The translations under genes and the position numbers were made by a program. A stretch of 64,000 bases of DNA from Pyrus communis. Its lineage: Eukaryota; Streptophyta; Magnoliopsida; Rosales; Rosaceae. This document shows, one piece after another, positions 47,005 to 58,377 of the stretch. The notes beneath the pieces are model-generated. The model was not told where the DNA came from. It saw only the letters and a program-made list of their open reading frames with translations, and did not search any database. Location of the stretch: the NCBI RefSeq assembly GCF_963583255.1, contig NC_084803.1, forward strand, positions 5,080,121-5,144,120, in the 5' to 3' direction. Position 1 is the first letter of the stretch, and each line of letters starts with the position of its first letter.

Positions 47005-49608
47005 ATATGCATGCATGCACCAAACAAGTACAATGTTAGTGGATAAGAATTTGATTATTCAAAAACTTTAGAGTAGCTTCTTGGATACAGCTCATCAAGT
47101 TGGACAAAGTTGGTTCGTATTTAGTCATAAATTGTTGACTAACCTCTGTGAAATAATTGCAGAATAGTAGGTGAGACTCCAAGCAAGAGACTAGTTGGTT
47201 ATAATGTGAAGCCATATTGGAGGGTTAATAAACAAGGCACTGAGTTTGGCCAAATCGAAACCCCATGATACGCTCATGAGCCGCCTACCCTTAAAGCAAA
47301 CCTCCATTAAGCATGCAGCTAAATACTTCAAGCTTATTATTAAGATTACCAAGTTCTTCTGTGCGGCTTCGTACAATGAAGCCACATGATGTAATATTCC
47401 TTGTCAAAGGGCCACTAGCTAGAAAAAATTTACGCGTTATATATAATTTGATTCGTATAAGGCGGCGATGCACATTAGCAGTAACTTAAGAAGGTCAATT
47501 CGAAGGCCAAAAGTTGCTATTGTGGTTTGATCTATTGGCCAAATGCAAAGCACTTGTAAGAAATAAAAAATTGGTCTACCATTCAATTATGTCTGCATAT
47601 AACTTCAACTTGATGGTAAAGTGATGCTGCATAATTTAATCAAGTTGTATATTTTCATGAGTTTTTCTTGTACTTTGATTAAGGGAGTTGTAGTATTTTG
47701 TTGTCCTGTCAGTAACCTTATACTTCAGTAATACCAGAATCATTGTATGATTCTAATGCTCCTGTCAACAAGGAAGAGGAAAATATTTTGGTATCTGTTT
47801 TTTCATACCATGTATCACTCTCAGAAAATAAAATTTTCCAAAAAATTATCCAGCTTGATTAAATGTGCCCTGCAGTAACTTGGAGGCATATGCTTCTCTT
47901 TTAGCATACCACATGACTGGTATACCTAAGTTTGGCGCCAATATAACTGAAGCGAAAATTCACTTACCAGTTAATTTTTTCTGAACTTGCTGAAGTGATG
48001 ATTCAAAACTAGATGTTGTGAGTGGTAGAACTTCCAGTGGTTCATAAGTATTTAAAACCATTGTGTATATAAGCACACTATGCCGCAGTGAGTTCAGTGA
48101 ATTTTATAAAGAAAATATTGAAGAGCGAAGAATCACAATGACTCTATTAGAGGATTTGTTCGACAAGATTGAAGGATGCAAAAATAAATCATAAGATTGC
48201 AGTATGTTCATAAGATTGATGAGTCTGCTCCAACATATAAGCTGTTTTGTTAGCTATACTCCAATCATTTACTGAAGAAAAAACAAGACCCAACTATGTG
48301 CAGATCAGGGAAAAACTGAAATTCAATGAAGAAAACGGATCGACAAGACTCCTGATGTAACAAATTCTAAGACAGTTAATTGGTTAGAAAGCTGACCTTT
48401 AGAATAAGCTGCAACTAGCCTCACATTGCAGGCCTTGATTTGTACTGCTGCTCATGAGTCATGATGCGGCAGGTGTTGAATAATATGAAGTCCCACGTCA
48501 GAAATCTTTCAAAATAATTTTCAACTTATCTCAAGTGGTTCCACTACTACTTGTACTGAAAACTCACACTTGCCGGACTGTACAAGCCATGTGGTTAATT
48601 TAAGGACAATATCGGTGTTGTAAGTAGTGCTGACCCGCCTCTCTGAAACTGCAGGTTTTGTTTAAGAACCAAAAGGAAAGCCATCCCTAGTGATTCATCT
48701 ACAATGCTTTAAAAATGCTGTTAAAAAAACAAAAAGAAGTCCATCCCTAGTGCTCCATGTTCAATGTTTTCTTGATCATTATGTCTAACTGATTAATTTT
48801 TGTTCATGTCAGATGCTGTGCTTTGGGGGCGTTCATTTGAAACAATAAAGGAAGCCTGTACTTTCTGACTGACTGCTTCGTATATATTGATGCCAAGAAA
48901 AACCAGTTCTTCATCCCATGGGATTGTTCATGGTACTATAAAAAATGCTCTAAATATATAATATGATTCACTTAATTTTTGAAGTCTCTGCACAGTTAAA
49001 CTAAGTTTGTGGACTTGTTGGTAAAAGTCACATTCCAACTTGACTAATACAAAATTATATTAAAACTGTCTCATTCCAACTGACCAAATAGTCAAGCTAA
49101 TTTGTGACAACGTGTTCAACAGTGATGCATCTACTATTCTGCCCATGCAACATTCCCTTTACAGAAAGAAAAAAAAAAAAAAAACCCTCAACCCTTTTGT
49201 TTAAACAACAAGCAACAAAGTGCCAAACGAGAAAAGTTCTTAAAGTTGAATGTTGTAATTAATCACTATATCTAGAAATAAACTAAGAAGAGTTGGTGAA
49301 TTTATGGCTGTTTTTATCGAAAGATCTCCAAGAGGCCGGTCTGGGTACATGGATGTGCATAATATAAAACAGAAATATTGGCAAGTGGACTCAGAATTTT
49401 TTTTTTACTTGGAATACTTTGAATTTTATTAATGAATCACTACATAATAATAGATGAACTAAGGAATACATTTGCCACCCCACAATAGGGGATTTATTCG
49501 ATTACATAAAGAATATTAAAGAATCTAGTATGTTGGATCAAAGGATCATTAGCTGTGTACACAAAGATTAAAATGTGTTTTTGATGAACAGTTGGGTTTT
49601 GCAGTACA
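47005..49608. other. Spacer of duplication copy 2
   Basis: Homologous to 39524-42154, with small indels. No reading frame is conserved between the copies. Confidence 0.6.
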
Positions 49609-51756
49609 TTAACCATGTGGCGACTTTGCAAGACGAAGCCACTTCTCTTCAGAGAGTAGTTTTGCAAACCTGCAAAATCATAAGTCACAATATTTAAAAT
49701 GTGGATGAGTTATAAAACGGAAAAATTTAGCATATAGATTGTGGAAATATATATTATGATTAATATATGATCTGTATACTTTATAAGAGCTTCTTCATTA
49801 GTCTCATGATTACAAGCTTCAAATTTGCCCGTATCTAAATTAACCCTAGAAACAGGTTGTTTCAATAGGCCTTCACCAACTTTCACAAGATTGTCCAAAT
49901 TCCTCTCTGTTGCTATATCTACAGAAGATACGTCCCCACGCAGCTTGTCATCCTGCATATTATTATTATTATCATTTAAATGTAATTTGTTAATAAATCT
50001 GAACCTTCAATCTTAGTCTCGACTCCATTATTTTATCATGTTATTAGTCGAATAGAGAGAATTAAAGTATACCTGAATTCGAAGGTAGTTTTTCTCAGAG
50101 TGAAGGGCTTGGAAAACCACAGAAAGGTTAAGATCAACCATATCAGCACTTCCTTGACTGAAAACATCGATGATCGGTGTTGAGCCTCCGCTGGTTAACC
50201 AATTCAATACGCCCCATTTAGCTGCATTATGTGCACTATATTTCAATTCAACTTTTGATGAGCCAGTTCCTAATGATATGACTAGATATCGTCCATAGTC
50301 CATAGGTTTGATAGGAAAGAAGTCCGGGCTCCCCTTGATTATTTGCTTTGTCACTTCACCAATAGCAACTAAAGTCTGAAAATTGTCTTGAAGTTATTTT
50401 GCTGAACAATATTATTATAAAAGAAATTAATATTCGTTATTTGATGCATTTATAATATGTACCGGATTATTTGCAGCCACCCCACCGTCGATAAGGTTGA
50501 ATTCTCTAACATTTCCGTTGTGGTCTTTGGTTTCAAAATAATGAGCTGGAAGATAAGTTGGTGCTGCTGAGGTTGCAATGCATATGTCTGAGACTAAGGC
50601 ATCAAAAGGTGGCTTATGTTTCGCCTGATCGAGCACCCAAGAAAAGTGCATGTTATAACTCAGCAACAAACATATATGTACAGCAAGGCATGTAAAGGTA
50701 AAATTAAACCTTGAGAAGAAACTAAAGCGGTGAAGAGGAGAAAGTGAACCTCAAAGCTAGAAAATATTGTTGGCTGGAGATTTTTTATGTCGAATGTAGG
50801 AATGACAACATTAGTCAATGTCTGGTGCAGCTTTTTTTCACCAAGCTTTTGCCTAACCAAGCTATGTAGATACTTCCCATTGTACTTTGGTCCTGTTAGA
50901 CGTTTGATAATCTTTGCAATATGAGGAAACAACGAACGACTATCAATTGAAACATTAAACTAAGATTAGTAACCAGGAAGTATTTATATCCAAAAATGTT
51001 GCAATATGCAAATTAGTATGTAAACATTACGTTTCTTGGGGGAATATTTTAGGGCTCTCAGTAAGGTAGAAGTCCTTTATATCTTTGGCAGCAAATAAAG
51101 GACGGTTATTCTCATCTGGAGTAGTTAGCATGGCAGTCACAAGACCACCAGTACTTGTTCCTGAAATCACATCAAAATAGTCGGCAAGTCTTGCATCCTC
51201 ACCATCCAGCTTCTGCAACATGATCCACAACATAAATATAGATAAGTAATTAAATTGATATACGACATTAGATCCTTTTGCAACAGTTCTTAATAAAAAG
51301 TAGAGAGTACTAACATTATAATACAGATGGTTAACATGTGAACTGGATAATTATGCTATGTATACTAGCACATGCATGTTAAAGTTGGAGCATCAGACTC
51401 AAAATTGAATGGTAACGTTTGATTGAGAAGTCTTGAATTTTATGTCTTGTGATGCAAGGCTTAAAAACACACAGTGAGGTTATGTATATATCCTCAAAAA
51501 CTAGCAATGCATACTGGATGCATGATTTGCACATGAGTTTGTATCTTGTGAAATGAAGGTCGTATAACATTTATATCCATATACTCCCCGCATAAGATAA
51601 CCTAAGATATTCATATTCTACCTGAAGCTCGGATTCTAGGAAAACAAGGATGGTTCCTGGGATAAGTCCTCTTATTCCACCCCCATCAATGCTTAGAACA
51701 GTGATCAGGTTTCCATAAGTTGGGGGCTGAAGGGGAATGCTAGTGGTTCTTTCCAT
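49609..51756 (-). CDS. Patatin-like phospholipase copy E (class II pPLA), intact
   Basis: Exons in reading order: 51622-51756, 51031-51212, 50750-50939, 50463-50624, 50073-50375, 49780-49952 and 49609-49669, giving 401 residues. DGGGIRG at 24-30, Ser65 in GTSTGG and Asp215 in [11 protein letters not shown] are present. Start [16 protein letters not shown]. Exon 6 ends 'ATAAA' before GTATAC, changing the usual Arg at the junction to Lys. The stop is TAA directly after Pro-His-Gly; the truncated sister F has CAA there and reads on through a short tail, so E has lost a few C-terminal residues that are not part of the catalytic domain. Otherwise intact and probably functional. Confidence 0.93.
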
Positions 51757-51888
51757 GACACCTAAGAGTTTTGAACTGCTGCTGTGTGTATAAGAGAGCT
51801 GAAGAGAAAGAGTCTGAACTAGTAAAGGCTTTTAGACAAATAGCTAGCTAGAGTTCTTTGGCGAATTTTCCTTTGAGATAACTATAGG

Positions 51889-51896
51889 TATTTATA
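51889..51896 (-). promoter_or_regulatory. TATA box of patatin E
   Basis: TATAAATA on the minus strand, 133 bp upstream of the ATG, in a context shared with copy D. Confidence 0.55.
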
Positions 51897-52357
51897 GACT
51901 CCCTATTACACTCCAAGATTCATCCAAGTTAATAGATCACATGCCCCCCCAAAAAAGTGATTTAATAAACAAGAATGTCAATGGATGTATGCGATTCAAA
52001 ATTGACCCGGTTTGTATATTTCTTGGATATGGTTTTAGCTGAACACGGCATGTTTTCTAAACAACAAAAGGATATATAATTAAATAATTGTTCATATGTA
52101 GTCCAGCAATGCCCTGTGCTAAAGAAAAAAAAATGTTCATTGCCCTCCTATCTAGGTCACGGACAAACATATTTGAGAATTCAAGAATTGTAGGTGAGAC
52201 TCCAGGAGAATTGTAGGTAAGAGTGATTAGGTGAAACAGTTGAGGTTAGCAAACATACAGGAAACAGCTTGTTAGACCAAACCTCTGCTAATGAAATTTG
52301 CCTCACCTCCAAAGGAACCTCCATCAAGAAAACTACAACTGCTCTAGATTTTTAATT

Positions 52358-52651
52358 ACTAAATCCGTTTCTTTTGAACGGACAGCATTCTATGAAGGAA
52401 TCATGATAAGATTGATGCTGCATTCAAAGGTTTAGTAGAAAATCATATCATATAACGTGCTACAATTAGTTTGATTCGCAAAAGGCGGCAATGATCAACA
52501 GGTTACTAAATCCGTTTCTTTTGTGCGGACAGCATTCTATGAAGGAATCATGATAAGATTGATGCTGCATTCAAAGGTTTAGTAGAAAATCATATCATAT
52601 AACGTGCTACAATTAGTTTGATTCGCAAAAGGCGGCGATGATCAACTGGGG
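52358..52651. repeat. 147-bp tandem duplication
   Basis: 'actaaatccgtttcttttg...gcggacagcattctatgaagg...aaaaggcggc(a/g)atgatcaac' occurs twice in direct succession (52358-52504 and 52505-52651), almost identical. A single copy of the 'ttgattcgtataaggcggcgatgcac' end also occurs upstream of C and D, so this DNA belongs to the patatin upstream regions. Confidence 0.85.
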
Positions 52652-54480
52652 CATAGCAGGTTTATAAGCCAATTAGGATGAATAACAGTGGCACATATTA
52701 GTCTACAGTACTCACACGAAACCAAGAATAATGGTCTACCTATGTATCGCTTTATCATGCAAGATGTAATAAAAAGATGTATGGTATCTCAAGGAAATGT
52801 TCACAATTTACTTATTCTATGGTCATATGTTTCTCTGTGCCTTGGGTAGGATAGAAGTTATTTATCTATAACCTATCTCGCACTCTATTATATTGTCAAC
52901 ATTTGGATCCGGATCATCACTGCATCGTCTTCTTCAATACACAGTATTCTATAAATAGGAGAAGAAAAACATTTTGCTTCACTTCTTATTTTCCCATACC
53001 ATATGTACTAGTTTTTCCCCTGACTATAAATTTGGAATTTTTCATACGTTTACTGGTCATTCATTTCCTGGCACATTCCGTAAGCTAAAGTTTTTAACTG
53101 AGCATGGTTTGCAAGCAAACTATATCAGAGAGGTAATTAGCTGTCAGAGGCTAGCTGAAGCTAATCCCTCCACCTCAGTTCCTCATCGATTAAGAATTCA
53201 CTGCGTTTCTAATCTTATCCGGATACAACAAAGTTACTGTAATCCTTCTTCTAGTGCGCTGTGTAAATAGGATGGCGGTATCTTGTAATTGTATTAAATA
53301 CTCTTGCATAACTAACAAATATTTCTTTTCTAAATTAAGTCTCATTCAAGATTTTGGCCTTCTCATCATTTTTTTCCGCATATGAAAACAGCTGTAACTT
53401 AATTATTTGCCCTAGGGTAACCGGAAGATATAAGAACGATATGCTGAAATGCTAAATTCAAGATTTGTACATATATGCAGTCCAAATTAGTGCAAGCTTG
53501 TTCAAATTTTTTTGTAAGTGTCAGACAATCATCATGCATGATGAATGAACTGAGAATAAAAAAAGGATGCGCAGATGCAAAAATGCCATAATTAAGATTA
53601 TGGCATGGTTAACTGAGTCTGCAATAATATACTACTGAGGAACATATTTTTTTCTCCAGGTGGATCGCCATGCCGAGGAAAAAATACGTATCACACTGTA
53701 CATGAAATATCAAACTCAGAATTCCCAGTCCATGGAAAATGTTTGACAATTAATTCGTTTGAGATTAAAAAACTTTTTTTTTGTCTTTTTCTTTGTCAAG
53801 TCATAAAAAAATTGAACTGGCAGCGCTGGGGTTCTTAGTTACAAGTTGGTGACATATTCCATTGCGTACGTGCACGATACTAATATTCAAAACTATAACT
53901 TTTCCTTCTATATTCTTATGAGTTTGAGTTCGAGAAAGAAATAAAATATACTGAGTTTTTACTGAAGTTGCTCTCTTCTCAAACATACATAGCAGCCATA
54001 GAAGAAAATCATATAGGACGACTAGTCTTAGTTCTTGAACTGCAAGTTATCGTCGTCAAATGTTGGTAGCAATCCAACAAGTTTTGTAACGAAGCTGGAA
54101 AATTCTAAACATGCAGAAAAATTAAGCCATCGCCAGCATCATTTATTGAATAACTTTTTCTTGTGCCCAAAACATAAGAAAATAAAGTTTCAAACCATCC
54201 AGTATAGGTACTTATAACATATAGAATCCAAAACTCTTACTGTATGAAAGGGGCCTGTGGCATATATGATTATTATTAATTTGAGAGTTTGCTGTCCTAC
54301 AAATTTGGTCTGCCTTCTAATTCTATCTCAATTAGATTTTGTTGCATTAGTTTTTATTTTCATGTCATCAAAGCTGCCTCAAAGTGATTTATTTGTGATA
54401 CTTTTATTCATACTAACATGCATCACAAAGTATTCACAATTTGATACAAGTCATACTTAATATGCTACTGGTTTCCTCGA
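52652..54480. other. Intergenic, nothing recognised
   Basis: AT-rich DNA; short ORFs only, without homology. Confidence 0.5.
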
Positions 54481-54489
54481 TGATGAGGG

Positions 54490-55040
54490 TTGATCACGAA
54501 GGTGCTTCTCTTGCGAAAGCAGCTTATTTGTCGACCTGCATACTGTTCAAATAAAATTTATCATAGGACAGAGGTTTATAATCAACAAGCTAGAATTAAT
54601 AATTTCACACAATTTATACGAGCCTGTTCATTAGTCTCATCTTTGCAAGATTTTCCAAGTTCTTCTTGGTGGAAACATCAACTAGCATCTACCAAGATTA
54701 CATTTTATACTTATTTCAGCCATTCCATTTACTAACTAGGCTGAATAATACATAATAAAATGAAGCTACGGATTGATAATAGATGACTGATTGAGCAGTT
54801 GATACCTGAATTCCAAGGAAGGTAACAAAAAATTCAGATGCTAGGGATAACTACAGACATACGAAATTGATATCTACACTTGCTCGAGTTAATACATCTA
54901 CTAATGGGGTAGAAATAGAATGGTCATTTAGTAACTACCCAAGCACTCCCCATATCTGGCTCTGCTTCATCCGCACTATACGTACTTCGCGTCCAATTCA
55001 TATAATCCCAATTGTAAATCAAATTTGTGTAAGCCACACC
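54490..55040 (-). pseudogene. Patatin relic H, heavily decayed
   Basis: Weak but ordered similarity to the patatin 3' exons on the minus strand. At about 54490-54540 there is an exon 7-like trace ('cttctcttgcgaaagcagc'). At 54618-54695 there is an exon 6-like stretch ('gcctgttcattagtctcat...gcaagattttccaagttcttcttggtggaaacatcaac'). At 54805-54985 there is an exon 5-like stretch ('tacctgaattccaagg ... cttgctcgagttaatacatctactaatggggt ... actccccat'). Frames are destroyed, and exons 1-4 were not found. Confidence 0.6.
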
Positions 55041-55059
55041 GTTAATTTGTTAGTTTCCC

Positions 55060-56250
55060 AAATTTGAAGGCCACTAATTAATGACGAACATTGGTGAATG
55101 CAAAGCTTGAAAAGGCACCGACGTCCATAAGTGTGCATAGAAGGGTGTCTTGTAGGGTGTTTTGTTGTACTGTAATCAGGATATTAACGATTTCCATAAT
55201 TATGAGAAACTATATGATATGGGGTATGTTTTGTTGGGGTGTAATCAGGAAATACATGATTTACAAAAACCGAGATTTACAAAGTTAGTACTGAAACTTT
55301 TCTCCCAAATAATTTCTCATCCATAGCTGTTGAGAAGAATTGTAGTTTGTAGAGAATACAAGAAATAATGAAAATATGTGTCTCTAATGTTCTAGTAATG
55401 TTGGTACTCTAGCAACTCAATTCATTACTTTCCTCAGTTTCTCCTCATCTGTAATAGCTAATAAAATTTGTAGAAATCTAAGAAGGGTTTCTCTCCTTAA
55501 GACTCTAATCTGATATTTTTCTTGACATGTTGCATTTCCTAGTTTCACCTGTAAATTCGTTTGTCTTTCCAAGCTGCACTTATATTTTTAATTTCCTACC
55601 TGTAGTATGAATGAAGAAATGCATGCAAATATGAGTGGCTAGAAAAATCGACTGAAAAAAATCCAGATTCGTAAAAATATCGGCACTTGTAACATGTATT
55701 TATATGTTGTTTTCCCAAGCAAAACAAATTGGCATGCTTTTGGAGTAGATCCAATTAGTAAAACATGTATCAGAGGAGACAGGGCCAACAAAACTCTGAA
55801 ATACCAAGCATCAAGAGTTAGAACATAAAATGAATGAAATTTCATAAAATGATATACTTAATCCTTGTCGCATCGTTCCAGCATACACGATTTTCTGGGA
55901 AAATTGAGTTTTGCCTCTCAAATTATACTTTTAAAAACATAACTAAAGTGAGAAAACATGGCAGAACACCATTCGTATGTGTCTTCTATACAATCCAAAT
56001 CAAATGTTGTGTAAAGAAAAGAAAAAAAGAAGAAAAAACGGTGATTCGGTTTAAGATTAACTCATTGACAGAAAACAATCCAAATTTTCAAAATTCATAT
56101 TTTAGACTAGATTAAATTATTAAAAAAAACATCAGTGAAGAGCAATAAACAGACATTTTATCGACAGGTCATATACTACCTACTATTCTGTAATTATGCC
56201 ATCAAAGAAATCAGAAAAGGGTAGTTGAGTGTACCTTCGAACTCAAAATA
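55060..56250. other. Intergenic, nothing recognised
   Basis: No gene or bounded element could be supported. Confidence 0.5.
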
Positions 56251-56257
56251 GTGTTTT

Positions 56258-56389
56258 GCCTTGCATTATTGCATTATTCCACTTTGAAACTCCTAAAAGG
56301 TCGAATGTGCGGTAATAAAAGAAGCCTTGCATTATTGCATTGTTCCACTTTGAAACTCCTAAAAGGTCGAATGTGCGGTAATAAAAGAA
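56258..56389. repeat. 66-bp tandem duplication
   Basis: 'gccttgcattattgcatt(a/g)ttccactttgaaactcc...ggtaataaaagaa' is repeated once with offset 66 and a single difference. Confidence 0.85.
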
Positions 56390-56400
56390 AACGTAATAGA

Positions 56401-56740
56401 CATTGAGAGTGAATCTCACATCAAGGAAAGGTGGACCTTGTATATGTGCGTATAAGTAATTGGGTTATTCTTCATATTGTCAATTAGTATTATGGTGGAA
56501 CCTTAACTTTCTTCATAGTATCAGAACGGGTTGTCTCATGTATGCTCAACGGACACATTTGCTTCACGTCACCCGATTTGTATGTTCAGGTGTTAGACTT
56601 GAAAATTCTCCACACATGAGGAGACGTGTTGAGAGTGAATCCCCCATTAGGGAAAGGAGGGACCTTACATCTGTTTATAAGTAATTTGGCTACTTTTTAT
56701 ATTGTCAGTTGATTTTATGACGGAATCCTAACTTTCTACA
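56401..56740 (+). mobile_element. TRIM retrotransposon (short LTRs, no coding region)
   Basis: Two related LTRs of about 115 bp (56401-56515 and 56627-56740) start (T/C)(G/A)TTGAGAGTGAATC and end in 'actttct(t/a)ca'. The 111-bp internal part begins with a degenerate tRNA-Met primer site (TATCAGAACGG) and reads 'gttgtctcatgtatgctcaacggacac'. There is no ORF. LTR relics of the same family lie at 4500, 10040, 33362, 38455 and 45245. Confidence 0.8.
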
Positions 56741-56759
56741 ATAGAGGACCAAAATTGCG

Positions 56760-57690
56760 GGACTGCATTGTTCGGCTTAACAACAACAATAAGATAAAGG
56801 AGAATGACATATACTTGAAAATGGTGCATCTTAAGCAACGGAAAAAAGAAATGAAGTATCAGCAATGGAAATAAGAAATCAGAAATAAGATTGAAACATA
56901 AACATAAAATTGTAAGTGATACATAGCTTAATTGTAAACCGTGGTTTCTTGTCAAGCATCTGGTTGTATGAGTACAGACTTCAACAACTTGTCAACAGAT
57001 GAGCCCTTACCAGTACTTCGACTTCCACAAATTCCTCTGCTCCCCTTTAAATGTACCACCCACAAAACTAATGAAAAGATACGGACATATTTGCGAGCGG
57101 CATTTGAAACAAAAAACTGCAAACTAAAAGTAAATATCGTGTCAGCCCAATTTGATTTTTGGCAAATATGTATGGCACGAGAAAACTCGGAATTTTGTAT
57201 CATTAGTACTTAAACTGGTTTCGTGGATTTTGATATGGTTTGAAGAAAAATGCAGGTTTCTGTGTAATTGAATGATAGAAGAAGAGATAAAAGTTGTGGG
57301 GAGCCCTGATGATGTTTTGGCGGAATGACTTCTTATGCGGAACTCTTATACGTTACCCTTATGCGATACTCTATGCAATTACAATATGCATCGGAGAGAT
57401 TTTATGTATTTTTTATTAAATTTCTTTTTAGGCATCTTTCCTTGAAGCATTGGCATGTACTATTTGGTTGTCAATCGAAATCAAACATCTACAAAAATAA
57501 ATTTAATTTTAACTAATCAATATGAGAAGTTATTTTAATCATAATTTGTATCACATGACAAATTTGTTCACGAGATACTGATGATTTAATCACAACTTAG
57601 GAGTTGTATATATAGATGTCAAATGTAGTATAGAAATATGTATACATATGTAGATTAACTCAGCTGACCAAGACAACGTGCTTTACCATT
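56760..57690. other. Intergenic, nothing recognised
   Basis: Overlapping short ORFs on both strands at 56941-57213, none with a recognisable domain. Confidence 0.5.
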
Positions 57691-57699
57691 ATCCCCCGC

Positions 57700-58347
57700 T
57701 AGGGGTGCAACTCGGACGTGTTGGTGGGTTGGAAGGTCAACCCAATCCTAATTCAACTTTTACAATTCGGGATTGGGTTCGGGTTGGGTTTTAATATGAT
57801 TCATTCGGGCTCAAATTTAATTGGGTTTAGGTTTACTTGGGTTGGGTCCGGGTTGCCCAACTTTTTCAAGTTTTAATCGGGTTCATGCAAAGTTTGAATT
57901 AAAATACAAGAAATACCAAAGCTAGTACCAAAAGAAAAAAAAAAAAAAAAAAAAAAACACTTCATTGTCCAAAGCTAGTACCCAACTCAAGTCTTGTTGA
58001 AGCTCCTGCAGAAAAACAAAGCTAGTACCCAACCGGACATAGATTACAAGCCTCCTTCAAGCAAAAATCAAAGTGTGGCTGCCAGAAAAGCAATTGCTTT
58101 CCACAACTCCATGCATTTTTCTATCATAATCTATCAAAAGTCACTAGTGAATCCTCCACGAAGGTGCAAAGGTCATTGAGAAGCATGTTGCACAGCTCAA
58201 CCCAATCAGGTTTGGTTAATCGAGTTGGGTTGGGAAAATGATCAACCCAACGAGCGGGTTATAACTAAAAAAAACCCACTTGTTCAGGTTTAAAGTCGGG
58301 TTGGACATGGGCGGGTTCGAGTTGGTCCAACCCAAGTTGCACCCCTA
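57700..58347. mobile_element. Non-autonomous hAT-like element with 8-bp target duplication
   Basis: Starts TAGGGGTGCAACT and ends with its inverse AGTTGCACCCCTA. TCCCCCGC flanks both sides (57692-57699 and 58348-58355), an 8-bp target duplication as made by hAT transposases. The body is made of 'cgggttgggttc/ccaacccaa' repeats near both ends and an A tract (about 57936-57958) in the middle. No transposase. Confidence 0.85.
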
Positions 58348-58377
58348 TCCCCCGCCATGACCATCGCATTGCCATTT

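Larger units (their letters stand above)
42808..50226. repeat. Segmental duplication, copy 2 (patatins D and E)
   Basis: Second copy of the block described at 36990-42807. It starts at 'tccaagttttttcccctcatcc', homologous to about 36990, and pairs with copy 1 up to about 50226, in exon 5 of E. It is interrupted by the 42957-43978 insertion. Confidence 0.85.

Noticed and set aside
56941..57213. Overlapping 83-90-residue ORFs on both strands
   Set aside because: No family resemblance on either strand; no support beyond length.
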